64,000 bases of DNA from Zeimonas sp964538505 (lineage in GTDB: Bacteria > Pseudomonadota > Gammaproteobacteria > Burkholderiales > Burkholderiaceae_E): contig CAZIDY010000014.1 in the NCBI GenBank assembly GCA_964538505.1, forward strand, positions 1 through 64,000. Direction: 5' to 3'. The notes under the pieces were generated by a model. That model made no database searches, was not told the DNA's origin, and saw nothing but the letters and a program-made list of their open reading frames with translations. The translations under genes and the position numbers were made by a program. Positions within the stretch are counted from its first letter, which is position 1. Every line of letters starts with the position of its first letter. Below, one piece after another: positions 42,240-51,455 of this stretch.

Positions 42240-43205
42240 TCAGCGTCCGGCGCGCCGGCGGTCCTCGGCCAGCCGCAGCTCGTGCACGTCGATATACGAC
42301 GGTGCGACGGCGGCGAGCGTTCTCGGCTCGATGCGAAGCTCCGCTGCGATCGGGCCGGCGGCGACGTTGTCGACCGACAGCGAGTCGAAGTTGTCGCGCG
42401 ACATGTGCAGCGGACCCGGCGCCCATTCGAGCAGCCTTGCCTGGAGTCTGCCGAGCCCGTCGGGCAGGCCGATGACGGTGCGCTGGCGGCCGCCGAGCTC
42501 GCCGACGAAACGGATCAGCTCGCGCAGCGTCCACACTTCGGGGCCGGCCAGCCCGTAACAGCGGTGCACGGCGAACTGCCCGTCGAGGGCGCGCACGATC
42601 GCAGCCGCCACGTCGCCGACCCAGACCGGCTGGAAGCGGGCATCGGCGCGTCCGACCATCAGCATCGGAAGCCATCGCTGCAGCGTGATGAAGCGCTCGA
42701 TCAGTGCATCGCCCCGCCCGAAGACCACCGCAGGGCGAAACACCGTCCATTGCAGGTCCTTCGCTTCGCGCACCTGCTTCTCGCCGGCCGTCTTCGAGCG
42801 CAGGTACATCGACGGGAGCGTGCGCTCGCCGTCTTCCTGCACGCCGAGGGCCGAGACATGCAACAGCCGCTGGACGCCCGCGGTGCGTGCCGCCTCGACC
42901 AGGCGCGCCGGCAGCTGTACGTGAGCGCGCTCGAAGCCCGGCCCCCACGGTGTGCCGCGTCCGCCGTCGAGCGTGCCGACGAGGTTGATCACCGCATCAG
43001 CGCTGCGCATCAGCGACGCGAGCGTTGCATCGTCGTGCACGTCGGCCTGGAACACCTGCACCGTGGGAAGCGTGAGCAGTGCGCGCGCCCGCTCGCGATT
43101 GCGCGTCGGCACGATCACGTGTCGCGCCTGCGCGGCCAGGCGCGCAGCGACATGGCGACCGATGAAGCCGCTGCCGCCGAGGATGAGTACGCGTCTGTTC
43201 GTCAT
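42240..43205 (-). CDS. Complex I NDUFA9-like SDR protein
   Basis: A 321-residue atypical short-chain dehydrogenase with the nucleotide motif ILGGSGFIGRHVA and the Tyr/Lys pair in YLRSKTAGE near residue 140. Bacterial members sit between slt and cca in many betaproteobacteria, as here; the function is not established. Gaps to neighbours are 7 and 19 bases, so co-transcription is likely. Confidence 0.9.
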   Translation of the reverse strand: MTNRRVLILGGSGFIGRHVAARLAAQARHVIVPTRNRERARALLTLPTVQVFQADVHDDATLASLMRSADAVINLVGTLDGGRGTPWGPGFERAHVQLPARLVEAARTAGVQRLLHVSALGVQEDGERTLPSMYLRSKTAGEKQVREAKDLQWTVFRPAVVFGRGDALIERFITLQRWLPMLMVGRADARFQPVWVGDVAAAIVRALDGQFAVHRCYGLAGPEVWTLRELIRFVGELGGRQRTVIGLPDGLGRLQARLLEWAPGPLHMSRDNFDSLSVDNVAAGPIAAELRIEPRTLAAVAPSYIDVHELRLAEDRRRAGR

Positions 43206-43212
43206 GCGGCCT

Positions 43213-45186
43213 CTACGGAATGTCGGTCTGCGTTGCGAGTCGCGGCGCTACGGTGCCGAGCCGCGCCTTCAGCGACTGCGGCTCTCCGGAGAACAGCGCC
43301 GCGTAGTACACCGCGTTCGTCAGCACCTTCTTCACGTAGTCGCGCGTCTCGTTGAACGGGATGATCTCCGCGAAGATCGCGCCCTCCACCGGCGCCGACA
43401 GCGTCGAGCGCCAGTTGCGCGGCCGCCGCGGGCCGGCGTTGTAGCCGGCCGAAGCGAGCAGCGGCGAGCCGTCGAGGTCGTCGAGCACGGTGCGCAGGTA
43501 GAAGGTGCCGTAGCGCAGGTTGGTGTCGAGATCATGCAGCTGAGCTACGCGGAAGTCGCGCTCGCCCAGCTTCTTCGCGATCCAGCGCGCGGTGGCCGGC
43601 ATGATCTGCATCAGCCCCTGCGCGCCGGCCCACGAGCGCGCGTCCATGATGAAGCGCGATTCCTGGCGGATCAATCCGTAGATCCAGGCAGGATCGAGAT
43701 CGGCGTTCGCGGCCACCGGTTTCATCTGGTCGAGGAAGGGCGACACGAAGCGCAGCGCGAAGTCGTGCTCCTCGCGCGTGCGATCGGCGGTGTTCACGCA
43801 GCGATCGAGCACCTGCCGGCTGCAGGCGAAGCGTGCGGCGGCGAGCAGCTGGCGGTCGTTCATTCCGCGCAGCTGGAAGTTCCACTCGCGGTTGCCCTCG
43901 AAGCGCAGGCCCAGCGCATAGAAGCGCAGTGCGCGCTCGAAGCCTGCATTGCGCGCGGCCTGCGCGAGCTCTTCCTCGGTGGTGGCGAGTGCCGCCGGCG
44001 GCGGTGCCGTCAGCGAGCCGAGGTCTTCGGCGGCGAGCTGTCCGTAGAACGTGAACTCGCCGGCGATCGCGCGCAGCAAGTCGTCGGCCTTCGCCGCGTT
44101 GCCGGCCTCCCGCTCGGCGCGCGCGCCCCAGTAGATCCAGGCCGGATCGCTGCGGCCAGCGTCGCTCATGCGGTCTACGGCGCGGCGCAGCGTCTTCCAG
44201 TCCTGCTCGCGCAGCGCGGCGCGCGCGAGCCAGACCCAGGTGGCATCGGAAGCAGGCGCATCGAGCGATGCACGCGCCCATTCGAGTGCACGCGGGTCGA
44301 GATCCCGCATCGCCGAGGCGGCGACCTGCGAGCGTACGAATGCGACATCGGTTTCGCGCAGCGTGTCGGCGCTCTGGTCGAGTCGCTGCATCGCTTCGGC
44401 GGGGTTCTTGCGCGCCAGCCGGGACAGCGCGATCAGTGTGATCTCGCGCGAGCGCTTGCCGGAGAGCGCCCTGGCAGGCTGATCGAGCGCCAGCCCGAGC
44501 CGGCGCGAATCGAGCGCGAGTCGGGAGCCGAGCAGTCGAATCGTGGCGACCGAGTTCGTCTCGAGCGCGACCAGCAGGCGGGTGACAAGGTCGCCTCGGT
44601 CGAAGGCGCCGGTGCGCAGCAGTGCGTCGAGCAGCGCCGTGCAGCCGGAACCGAGGTTGCGGACCGCGAAGATCGCTGCACGCGCCTCCGGCGCCGGTTG
44701 CCCGCGCTCGACCCGCCCGAGCGACGCATAGCAGTGGACCTCGTCGTCGTCGCGCAGGATCCACTTCGCGTATTCGGCATCGAAGCGTGCCCATTCGCCG
44801 CGCTGTCCGAGATCGAGCATCCAGTCGCGGCTGGCGAGGTCGGCGACCAGCGATCCGTCGTGCTGCGCGAGGAAGCGCTGCACGTCGGTGTCGACGCTGC
44901 CGGGCACCGTCTCGCCGGGCGGCGTCTGCAACTGCATGCGCAGGCGCCAGTAGTCGAGGTAGACGGCGAGCGGGTGCGCCTGTGCGCGCGCGGCCATCGC
45001 GTCGAAGCGCAGGCGATCGTTCTTCGTGAAGGCCTCGTGCGCGGCGGTGAAGGCCTGGTCGATGTCGAGCGACGCGGGTGCCGACGCGGCGGCTGACTCC
45101 GGCCGGCGCTTCTGCGCCTCGGCAGGCGAGAGAACCGAAAGGCCGATCAGTCCTACAATCGCCGCGATCGCGATCCGGTGCTTCAT
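43213..45186 (-). CDS. slt: Soluble lytic murein transglycosylase
   Basis: A 657-residue exported enzyme: signal peptide (residues 1-24), a long alpha-superhelical ring region rich in Ala/Arg helices, and a C-terminal lysozyme-like domain with the catalytic Glu in IRQESRF and SWAGAQGLMQIMPATA near residue 515. It cleaves peptidoglycan glycan strands. The ATG at 45186 was chosen because it opens a proper signal peptide. It is divergent from the cyclo-ligase gene. Confidence 0.94.
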   Translation of the reverse strand: MKHRIAIAAIVGLIGLSVLSPAEAQKRRPESAAASAPASLDIDQAFTAAHEAFTKNDRLRFDAMAARAQAHPLAVYLDYWRLRMQLQTPPGETVPGSVDTDVQRFLAQHDGSLVADLASRDWMLDLGQRGEWARFDAEYAKWILRDDDEVHCYASLGRVERGQPAPEARAAIFAVRNLGSGCTALLDALLRTGAFDRGDLVTRLLVALETNSVATIRLLGSRLALDSRRLGLALDQPARALSGKRSREITLIALSRLARKNPAEAMQRLDQSADTLRETDVAFVRSQVAASAMRDLDPRALEWARASLDAPASDATWVWLARAALREQDWKTLRRAVDRMSDAGRSDPAWIYWGARAEREAGNAAKADDLLRAIAGEFTFYGQLAAEDLGSLTAPPPAALATTEEELAQAARNAGFERALRFYALGLRFEGNREWNFQLRGMNDRQLLAAARFACSRQVLDRCVNTADRTREEHDFALRFVSPFLDQMKPVAANADLDPAWIYGLIRQESRFIMDARSWAGAQGLMQIMPATARWIAKKLGERDFRVAQLHDLDTNLRYGTFYLRTVLDDLDGSPLLASAGYNAGPRRPRNWRSTLSAPVEGAIFAEIIPFNETRDYVKKVLTNAVYYAALFSGEPQSLKARLGTVAPRLATQTDIP

Positions 45187-45278
45187 GTCGCCCCTGCCAC
45201 TTCCCGTTGCCTGCTCAAACGCCATTCGGCGCCCGCGGTGATCCATTCGGTGCCCGCGATGCCGGGACCGAGCATAGC

Positions 45279-45851
45279 ATGCGTGTCGTCGACGAAATCA
45301 CTCGAAGTCATGCTCGCAACACGTTGATTCGATGGCGTAGTGAGCACGGCTCGCGGTTGCGCGCACAGGCCGATCCGGCGCTGGGCGAACGGCTGCTGCA
45401 ACTGCTGCGCAGGCCGCCCTTCGATCGCGCCGGCACGCTCGGCGTGTACTGGCCGATCCGCGGTGAGCCGGAGCTCGCACCGTGCTACGCGCAATGGCGC
45501 TCGGAGGGGCGAACGCTCGCGTTGCCGCGCATCGCCGGGGACGGCGCGCTCGAGTTCGGCCGCTGGCGAAACGAAGACGCGCTGCGCGCCGGTCGCTTCG
45601 CGATTCCCGTGCCGGATCCGTTCGAGCGCTGCGAGCCCGAGCTGCTGATCGTGCCCTGCGTGGGCTTCGATGCGCGCGGCTATCGACTCGGATACGGCGG
45701 CGGTCATTACGACCGGACGCTGGCGCAGCATGCGGTCGCGGCGATCGGCGTTGCCTACGACGCCTGCGAGCTCGAGGCTTTCGATGCCGCCGCGCATGAT
45801 CGTGCGTTGTCCGCGATCGTCACGGAGTCGCGGGTGATCGGCGCGTCCTGA
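45279..45851 (+). CDS. 5-formyltetrahydrofolate cyclo-ligase
   Basis: A 190-residue protein of the YgfA/MTHFS family. It has an N-terminal basic segment, the substrate strand GVYWPIRGEPEL, and the ATP-binding C-terminal motif RLGYGGGHYDRTL near residue 140. It converts 5-formyl-THF to methenyl-THF. Its last 32 bases overlap the convergent EAL gene. Confidence 0.92.
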   Translation: MRVVDEITRSHARNTLIRWRSEHGSRLRAQADPALGERLLQLLRRPPFDRAGTLGVYWPIRGEPELAPCYAQWRSEGRTLALPRIAGDGALEFGRWRNEDALRAGRFAIPVPDPFERCEPELLIVPCVGFDARGYRLGYGGGHYDRTLAQHAVAAIGVAYDACELEAFDAAAHDRALSAIVTESRVIGAS

Positions 45852-47175
45852 CGCGCGGCGCGGCGTTGCGGTTTCCCGACCATTCGAGGAAGTCGTCGGG
45901 CGGCAGCGCCGGCGACAGGTGAAATCCCTGTGCGAGTTCGCAGCCGAGTTCGCGCAACGCCGACTCGGTGAATGCGTTCTCGACGCCCTCGGCGACGGTG
46001 TTCAGCTCGAAGGCATGCGCGAGCTCGATCAGCGCGCGCACGATGCGACGGTCGTCGCTGCCGGAAGCGATCGCCTGCACGAAGCTGCGGTCGATCTTCA
46101 GCTCGTCGAGCGGGAAGCGGTGCAGGTAGGCGAGCGACGAGTAGCCGGTGCCGAAATCGTCGATCGACAGCCGGCAGCCGAGCGCACGCAGCTCGCCGGC
46201 GAGTGCGATCGCCGAGCGCTCGTTGCGGATCAGCGCGCTTTCGGTCAGCTCGAGGGTAAGGCTTCCCGGGTCGACGCCCCAGATCGATAGCGTCTGGGCG
46301 ACGAGCTCGGGCAGCGTGTCCTCGCCGAAGGTGATCGCGGACAGGTTGATCGCCACCGACAGGTCGAGCCCGTGCTGCTTCCACTGCGCTGCGTGACGCA
46401 GCGCGGTGTTCATCGTGAAGCGCGTGAGCTCGAGGATCAGTCCGCGCTCCTCGGCGATCGATGCGATCGTCGACGGCGCCACGGCGCGGCCGTCGGCGCG
46501 TTTCCAGCGCACCAGCGCTTCCGCAGCGACGCAGTGGCCGGTATGCAGGTCGATCTGCGGCTGGAAGTGGACCTCGAGCTCGTTGCGTGCGAGCGCATCG
46601 TGCAGGTCGCGCTCGATCTCGTGCCGGCGCAGCCCCGAGGAGTGGTCGTCGTTGACGCGCAGGATGCGCACGTGATCCTCGCGCCCGAGCGATTGCGCGG
46701 CTGCCTCGGAAGCAACGGAGACGAGCGTCATCGGGTCTGCGGTGGAACCGGCGGGCGCCCACGCGCCGCCCACCGACGGACGCAGTCGCACCGCGAGCGC
46801 GTCGCGCGCGACACGCACCGGCGTCGACAGCGACTGGATCAACGAGTGGCTGGCCAGTTCGGCGAGCGCCTCGCTGGCCAGGCCGGCGAGCAGTACCCAC
46901 AGCTCCTCGCGCGAAGCGAAGGAGTAGCGATCGGCCGGACGCAGCACCGATTCGAGGCGGCGGCCGATCTCGTCGAGCACCGGACGATCACCCGGTTCGC
47001 GCGCCAGTGCATCGATGCGATCGGAGCGGTTCAGTGCGACGACGAGAACGACGTCGCGCGCGCCATCGGCGTGCGTCGCCGCGGCGGCGATGTCGCCGAG
47101 CAGTTGCGCCGGCGTGCGCTCGCGCGGACCGGGAACGGGAATCGTCACGGAGGCCGCGTCGGAACGGTGGGGCAC
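45820..47175 (-). CDS. EAL-domain c-di-GMP phosphodiesterase with degenerate N-terminal domain
   Basis: A 451-residue protein. Residues 20-180 resemble a GGDEF fold without a GGDEF signature. The EAL domain begins at 219 (AEALVRW) and keeps the metal and catalytic residues: AINLSA, ELTESAL, SIDDFGTGYSSL, LKIDRSFV and VAEGVE. It is therefore probably an active phosphodiesterase. It precedes an HD-GYP gene on the same strand, read in the same direction. Confidence 0.9.
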   Translation of the reverse strand: MPHRSDAASVTIPVPGPRERTPAQLLGDIAAAATHADGARDVVLVVALNRSDRIDALAREPGDRPVLDEIGRRLESVLRPADRYSFASREELWVLLAGLASEALAELASHSLIQSLSTPVRVARDALAVRLRPSVGGAWAPAGSTADPMTLVSVASEAAAQSLGREDHVRILRVNDDHSSGLRRHEIERDLHDALARNELEVHFQPQIDLHTGHCVAAEALVRWKRADGRAVAPSTIASIAEERGLILELTRFTMNTALRHAAQWKQHGLDLSVAINLSAITFGEDTLPELVAQTLSIWGVDPGSLTLELTESALIRNERSAIALAGELRALGCRLSIDDFGTGYSSLAYLHRFPLDELKIDRSFVQAIASGSDDRRIVRALIELAHAFELNTVAEGVENAFTESALRELGCELAQGFHLSPALPPDDFLEWSGNRNAAPRVRTRRSPATP

Positions 47176-47199
47176 GATGCGGGTCCGTTCACACGTTCG

Positions 47200-48798
47200 T
47201 CAGGCCTGCGCGATTGACGGAATCGCTTCGCGTGCGTAGTAGTCGTGCAGCTTCAGGCCGTACGCTCCGGCCGCGAGCCCGCGCACGATGCGGATCCGGC
47301 TGGCTTCGGCCGACTTCGGTCGGCGCAGCAGGTCGCGCTCGAAAGGCTCGGGCAACGGCGTCTTGTCGGTGGTCGTGAGCACCAGCACGCGCGGCTCGAG
47401 CCGGCGAACGCGGTTGTGCGCGAGCACCGCGGCCACTTCGCCGCTCGACAACTCGACGAAGCTGCCGACCGGGAAGATGCCGACTGCCTGCACGAACTGC
47501 TCGACGAGCGGCTCGTGGAACGAAGTGCCCGTCCATTCGTACAGGCTCATCAGCGCGTCCTGCGGCGCACATGCGTTGGCATAGGCGCGCGCAGTGATCA
47601 GTGCGGCGAAGCTGTCGGCGATCGCTGCCATGCGTCCGTAGATGCCGATCTCCTCGCCACGCAGCCCTTTCGGGTAGCCGGAGCCGTCGAGCCGTTCGTG
47701 ATGCTGCGCGATGCCTTCGACGATCGGTGGAGCCAGTTGCACGCTCGAGGCGAGCGCCTCGAGACCCAGTCGCACGTGCTCCTTGACCACGTTGTACTCG
47801 GCCGGGGCGAGCATCCCGGGTTTTTCGAGCAGCGCGTGCGGCAGGCGTGTCTTGCCGACGTCGGCGAGCATTCCGATCATTCCGAGGCTCGCCAGCTCGC
47901 GCCGTGGAAAGCCGAGATGGCGTCCGAGCGCGACGAGATACAGCGCGACCTTCACGCCATGCTGGTAGGTCTGCACGCTTTCCTCGCGCAGGCGCGCAAC
48001 CCACATCAGCGCGTCGGGGTTGTCGACCATGCTGTCGACGATGCCGTCGACCGCACCGCTGACTTCCTGCACATCGGGAACGCGGCCGCTGCGCACGTCG
48101 GAGACGAGCGTCTCGAGCGCGCGTTCGCCCTGACCGAAAGCGGCCCGTGCGCGCGGCAGCTCGGCCTCGACCGGCGCGCGGTCGACGTAGCGACGCAGCT
48201 CGATCCCTTCGGGGAGCTGTCCCTTCAGCGCTTCGGCGGCCGACGTCGCGGAGGCGTGGCGTCGCTTTTTTCCTGCGCTGCCCCCCGTGCCCGACCGTGC
48301 CCCGGGGCGCAGCCAGCCGAGCATGCGTTGCCAGGCCGAGTCGGGCAGCGAGTCGGTCGGGGCGACTGCCGTGGCGCGGATCAGATCGCGGAAACGCTCG
48401 CGGGTCTGCCGGCTGATTTTCAGGTCGGAGCGGATGCGCACCGGCCGCGGCGGGCGCGGACGCGCCGGTGTCTTCTCGTCGAGTACGGTGTCGAAGCGCA
48501 GCGGCGTCGAGGCCGGTGCCGCGGGGGAGGTCGGCGGGCCGTCGGCGAGCTCGGCTGCCCGGATCGCGGCGGCGAGTGCGGAACTCGACAGCTCCAGGTC
48601 GACATAGACGTATCGGCAGTAGCGCCGCAGCGTGTCGAGTTCGATCTGGCTGTCGATGAGAAAGCCCTGCAGCAGGAACGGCGTATCGAGCCACGGGCGA
48701 TCGAGCTCGGCGACGAACATGCCCGGCTGCAGACTCTCGACCGGAATCTGATAGCGCTTCACCGAGGTCGTCCCCGATGCGGGCAAGGTCGTCGACAT
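47200..48798 (-). CDS. HD-GYP-domain protein with altered HD motif (first copy)
   Basis: A 532-residue protein with an N-terminal DUF3391 domain (YQIPVESLQPGMFVAELDRPW near 16-36) and a C-terminal HD-GYP domain. HHERLDGSGYP (366-376) is intact, but the HD dyad is LAD (Ala312-Asp313) where His-Asp is expected. The metal site is thus incomplete, and the protein may bind rather than cleave c-di-GMP. A close paralogue is at 59212-60864 with a similar defect. It is divergent from the N-type ATPase operon. Confidence 0.88.
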   Translation of the reverse strand: MSTTLPASGTTSVKRYQIPVESLQPGMFVAELDRPWLDTPFLLQGFLIDSQIELDTLRRYCRYVYVDLELSSSALAAAIRAAELADGPPTSPAAPASTPLRFDTVLDEKTPARPRPPRPVRIRSDLKISRQTRERFRDLIRATAVAPTDSLPDSAWQRMLGWLRPGARSGTGGSAGKKRRHASATSAAEALKGQLPEGIELRRYVDRAPVEAELPRARAAFGQGERALETLVSDVRSGRVPDVQEVSGAVDGIVDSMVDNPDALMWVARLREESVQTYQHGVKVALYLVALGRHLGFPRRELASLGMIGMLADVGKTRLPHALLEKPGMLAPAEYNVVKEHVRLGLEALASSVQLAPPIVEGIAQHHERLDGSGYPKGLRGEEIGIYGRMAAIADSFAALITARAYANACAPQDALMSLYEWTGTSFHEPLVEQFVQAVGIFPVGSFVELSSGEVAAVLAHNRVRRLEPRVLVLTTTDKTPLPEPFERDLLRRPKSAEASRIRIVRGLAAGAYGLKLHDYYAREAIPSIAQA

Positions 48799-48992
48799 AT
48801 CGGTTCGGGCGCGAGCCGGGCAGGCCTTCGTCGTCAGGTGAACCGATGGTAACGATGCGCGCGCGCCGGGTCGAAGAGCGCCGTGCCGCCGATCGGGTCA
48901 TCGGCAACAGTGTCCGACGAACGGCCCGGGCACGGGCGCCGGCGGGTTGCCGCGGCGCTCGAGCCGGAGCAGCGGAGGCCGGTCCGGCTTTC

Positions 48993-49021
48993 TTGACACG
49001 CACAGGACGCCTGCCGATCAT
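48993..49021 (+). promoter_or_regulatory. Candidate promoter of the N-type ATPase operon
   Basis: TTGACA at 48993-48998, a 17-base spacer, then GATCAT at 49016-49021 (4 of 6 matches to TATAAT). The expected start of transcription, about 49028, coincides with the GTG start of atpD, and no ribosome site is visible before that codon. The region 48799-48992 holds no other recognisable feature. Confidence 0.5.
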
Positions 49022-49027
49022 CGACCT

Positions 49028-50449
49028 GTGCCGGCGAGCGACAGACCTCCCCAGCTGGAATCCGCTGCGCGCGTCGGCGACCGCGAAGCGGGCTTCGGAA
49101 CCGTTACCGCGATACGGGGCTCGGTCGTCGACGTCCGCTTCGACGGCCCCCTGCCCGCCTTGCGCGAGCTGCTGGTTTCGGAAGACGGGCTGCATCTCGA
49201 GGTTTCGGCGCACGTCGACGCGCACACCGCGCGCTGCCTCGCCTTCGGCGTGACGAGCGGCCTCGCACGCGGCACGCGCTTCGAGGCCACCGGCGCACCG
49301 CTCACCGTCTCCGTCGGCAGCGGCCTTCTCGGCCGGGTGGTCGACGTGTTCGGCGACCCGATCGATGGCGGAGAGGCCATCGCCGGCGTCCGGCGTCCGG
49401 TCTACGGACAGGCCGTTGCGCTGCGCGAGCGCCCGGTCGCCTCCGAGGCGCTGCATACCGGCATCAAGGCGATCGACCTGCTCGCTCCGCTCGAGCGCGG
49501 TGGAAAGGCCGGTCTGTTCGGCGGGGCGGGCGTCGGCAAGACCGTGCTGATTTCCGAGCTGATCCACAACATGGCCGCCAGCCACAAGGGCGTGAGCGTG
49601 TTCTGCGGCATCGGCGAACGTTCGCGCGAAGCCGAGGAGGTGATCCGCGACATCCGCGATGCGGGCGTGCTCGGCCAGACGATCCTCGTCTTCGGCCAGA
49701 TGAGTGAGCCGCCGGGGCCGCGCTTCCGCGTCGGTCACACCGCGCTCACCATCGCCGAGCATTTCCGCGACGACGAGCAGCGCAATGTGCTGCTGCTGAT
49801 CGACAACGTGTTCCGCTTCGTGCAGGCGGGCATGGAGGTGTCGGGGCTTCTCGGCCAGCTTTCTTCGCAGATGGGCTATCAGCCGGCGCTGGCGCGCGAT
49901 CTCGGCGAGCTGCAGGAGCGCATCGCGAGCACGCCCGCCGCGTCGATCACCTCGGTGCAGGCGGTGTACGTGCCGGCCGACGACTTCACCGACCCCGCGG
50001 TCGTGCACACCTTCAGCCATCTGTCGGCGTCGGTCGTGCTGTCGCGCGACCGCGCTGCGCAGGGCTTCTACCCGGCGGTCGATCCGCTCGCGTCGTCGTC
50101 GTCGCTGCTCAGCCCGGCCGTCGTCGGCGAGCGTCATTACCGGCTGGCCAGTGCGGTGCGGGCGACGCTCGCCGGCTACGAGGACCTGAAGGACATCATC
50201 GCGATGCTCGGGCTCGAGGAGCTCAACGAGGACGACCAGCGCACGGTCTCGCGTGCGCGCCGCCTCGAGCGCTACCTCACGCAGCCCTTCCACGTCACCG
50301 AGGCGTTCACCGGCCGCGCCGGGGCCACCGTGCCGATCGATACACTGCTCGACGACTGCGAGGCGATCCTGAACGACGAGCATCAGCACGTTCCGGAGCG
50401 CAGCCTGTACATGATCGGCGCGCTGTCCGAGCGCGCGGAGGTGACGTGA
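49028..50449 (+). CDS. atpD: N-type ATPase beta subunit
   Basis: A 473-residue catalytic subunit with the Walker A GGAGVGKT (165-172), the GERSREAEE segment and the Walker B strand VLLLIDNVFRF. The sequence differs from housekeeping beta subunits at usually fixed sites. The GTG start is the best available; the frame stays open upstream. It opens the operon D-C-Q-R-B-E-F-A-G, the order of N-ATPases, which occur as a second ATPase in bacteria. Confidence 0.92.
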   Translation: MPASDRPPQLESAARVGDREAGFGTVTAIRGSVVDVRFDGPLPALRELLVSEDGLHLEVSAHVDAHTARCLAFGVTSGLARGTRFEATGAPLTVSVGSGLLGRVVDVFGDPIDGGEAIAGVRRPVYGQAVALRERPVASEALHTGIKAIDLLAPLERGGKAGLFGGAGVGKTVLISELIHNMAASHKGVSVFCGIGERSREAEEVIRDIRDAGVLGQTILVFGQMSEPPGPRFRVGHTALTIAEHFRDDEQRNVLLLIDNVFRFVQAGMEVSGLLGQLSSQMGYQPALARDLGELQERIASTPAASITSVQAVYVPADDFTDPAVVHTFSHLSASVVLSRDRAAQGFYPAVDPLASSSSLLSPAVVGERHYRLASAVRATLAGYEDLKDIIAMLGLEELNEDDQRTVSRARRLERYLTQPFHVTEAFTGRAGATVPIDTLLDDCEAILNDEHQHVPERSLYMIGALSERAEVT

Positions 50450-50847
50450 AGCTGCTGCTTTCGGTGCCCACGGGCGTCGTCCTCGACATCCGGGTCGCCA
50501 GGATTTCGGGCGAGTCCGACCGCGGCTCGTTCACCCTGCTGCCGCGTCATGCCGACGGCGCGATGCTGCTGCGTCCCGGCCTGCTTTCCTACGTCGACGA
50601 GGCGGACGATGAGGTCTTCGTCGCGGGCGATGAGGTCTTCATCGCGGTGAATGAGGGGGTTCTCGTCAAGGCGGGCGACGAAGTCCGGGTCGCATGCCAG
50701 CGTGCCGTCGTCGCCGGCGACCTGCAGGATGCCAGGTCTGCGCTGATGCGGCACCTGCACGAGCGCAGCGAGCACGAGCGCAAGTCCCGCTCGGTGCTGA
50801 TGGCGCTCGAAGCCGATGTGTTGCGCCGGCTGGGCGAGCTGCGATGA
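50446..50847 (+). CDS. atpC: N-type ATPase epsilon subunit
   Basis: A 133-residue epsilon subunit: beta-sandwich domain (1-85) then a helical hairpin. It carries an in-frame tandem duplication of seven residues, DDEVFVA/GDEVFIA (54-60 and 61-67), within the beta domain. The GTG overlaps the atpD stop. Confidence 0.9.
   Translation: MKLLLSVPTGVVLDIRVARISGESDRGSFTLLPRHADGAMLLRPGLLSYVDEADDEVFVAGDEVFIAVNEGVLVKAGDEVRVACQRAVVAGDLQDARSALMRHLHERSEHERKSRSVLMALEADVLRRLGELR
50605..50646 (+). repeat. 21-bp tandem duplication inside atpC
   Basis: Two adjacent 21-base units (50605-50625 and 50626-50646) differ at only two bases and keep the reading frame, duplicating seven residues in the epsilon subunit. 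Confidence 0.9.
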
Positions 50848-51140
50848 CGACGCGCAAGGACGGCGACGACCTGCTCGACATCGTCACGCGCAAGCAGGCC
50901 GACAAGCTGCGCTCGCGCCGTGCGGGTCGGCCCAACATCCAGCGGGGCCTCGGGACGAGCGGCATCGTCGGCTGGTCGATCGCGGTGCCGACGCTGCTGG
51001 GCGTCGCCGTGGGCGTCTGGCTCGACGGCCGCTCGGGCAGCGAGCTGTCGTGGACACTGATGGGTCTGGCCGTGGGCCTCGTCGTGGGCTGCATCACGGC
51101 GTGGTACTGGGTCGGCCGGGAGCTGAACAATGACCGTTGA
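50844..51140 (+). CDS. atpQ: N-type ATPase AtpQ/AtpI-like membrane protein
   Basis: A 98-residue protein with a charged N-terminus (residues 1-38) and two hydrophobic helices with GVWLDGRSGSELSWTLMGLA between them, the pattern of AtpI-like proteins of N-ATPase operons. AtpI proteins are thought to help c-ring assembly. Overlaps atpC by 4 bases. Confidence 0.87.
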   Translation: MTTRKDGDDLLDIVTRKQADKLRSRRAGRPNIQRGLGTSGIVGWSIAVPTLLGVAVGVWLDGRSGSELSWTLMGLAVGLVVGCITAWYWVGRELNNDR

Positions 51141-51167
51141 CGTTCTTCCGATGGACGGAGGGCCGGC

Positions 51168-51455
51168 GTGACGGCGAACGCCACGCAGTTGCTGCTCGGC
51201 GCAGGGGTCGGGCTCGCGCTCGGCTCGATGTTCTATTTCGGCCTGTGGGCGACCGTGCGGTGCGCGAGTCGCGCATCCCGCCCGTGGGCGTGGTTCGTCG
51301 GCAGCTTCGTGCTGCGCGTCGCCGTCGTCGGCGCGGGCTTCCTGCTGCTCGCGCGCAGCGGAGCGTGGCCGCTGGTGGGCGCGCTCGTCGCCTTTGCCGT
51401 GGCCCGGCCGCTGGTCACGTATGCGGTGCGCGAACGGGCGGAGCGGGCGCGATGA
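51168..51455 (+). CDS. atpR: N-type ATPase AtpR membrane protein
   Basis: A 95-residue protein with three hydrophobic helices and Arg residues near helix ends (FVLRVAVVGAG, FAVARPLVTYAV), as described for AtpR, specific to N-ATPase operons and thought to interact with the c subunit. Starts at GTG, 27 bases after atpQ; stop overlaps atpB. Confidence 0.86.
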   Translation: MTANATQLLLGAGVGLALGSMFYFGLWATVRCASRASRPWAWFVGSFVLRVAVVGAGFLLLARSGAWPLVGALVAFAVARPLVTYAVRERAERAR

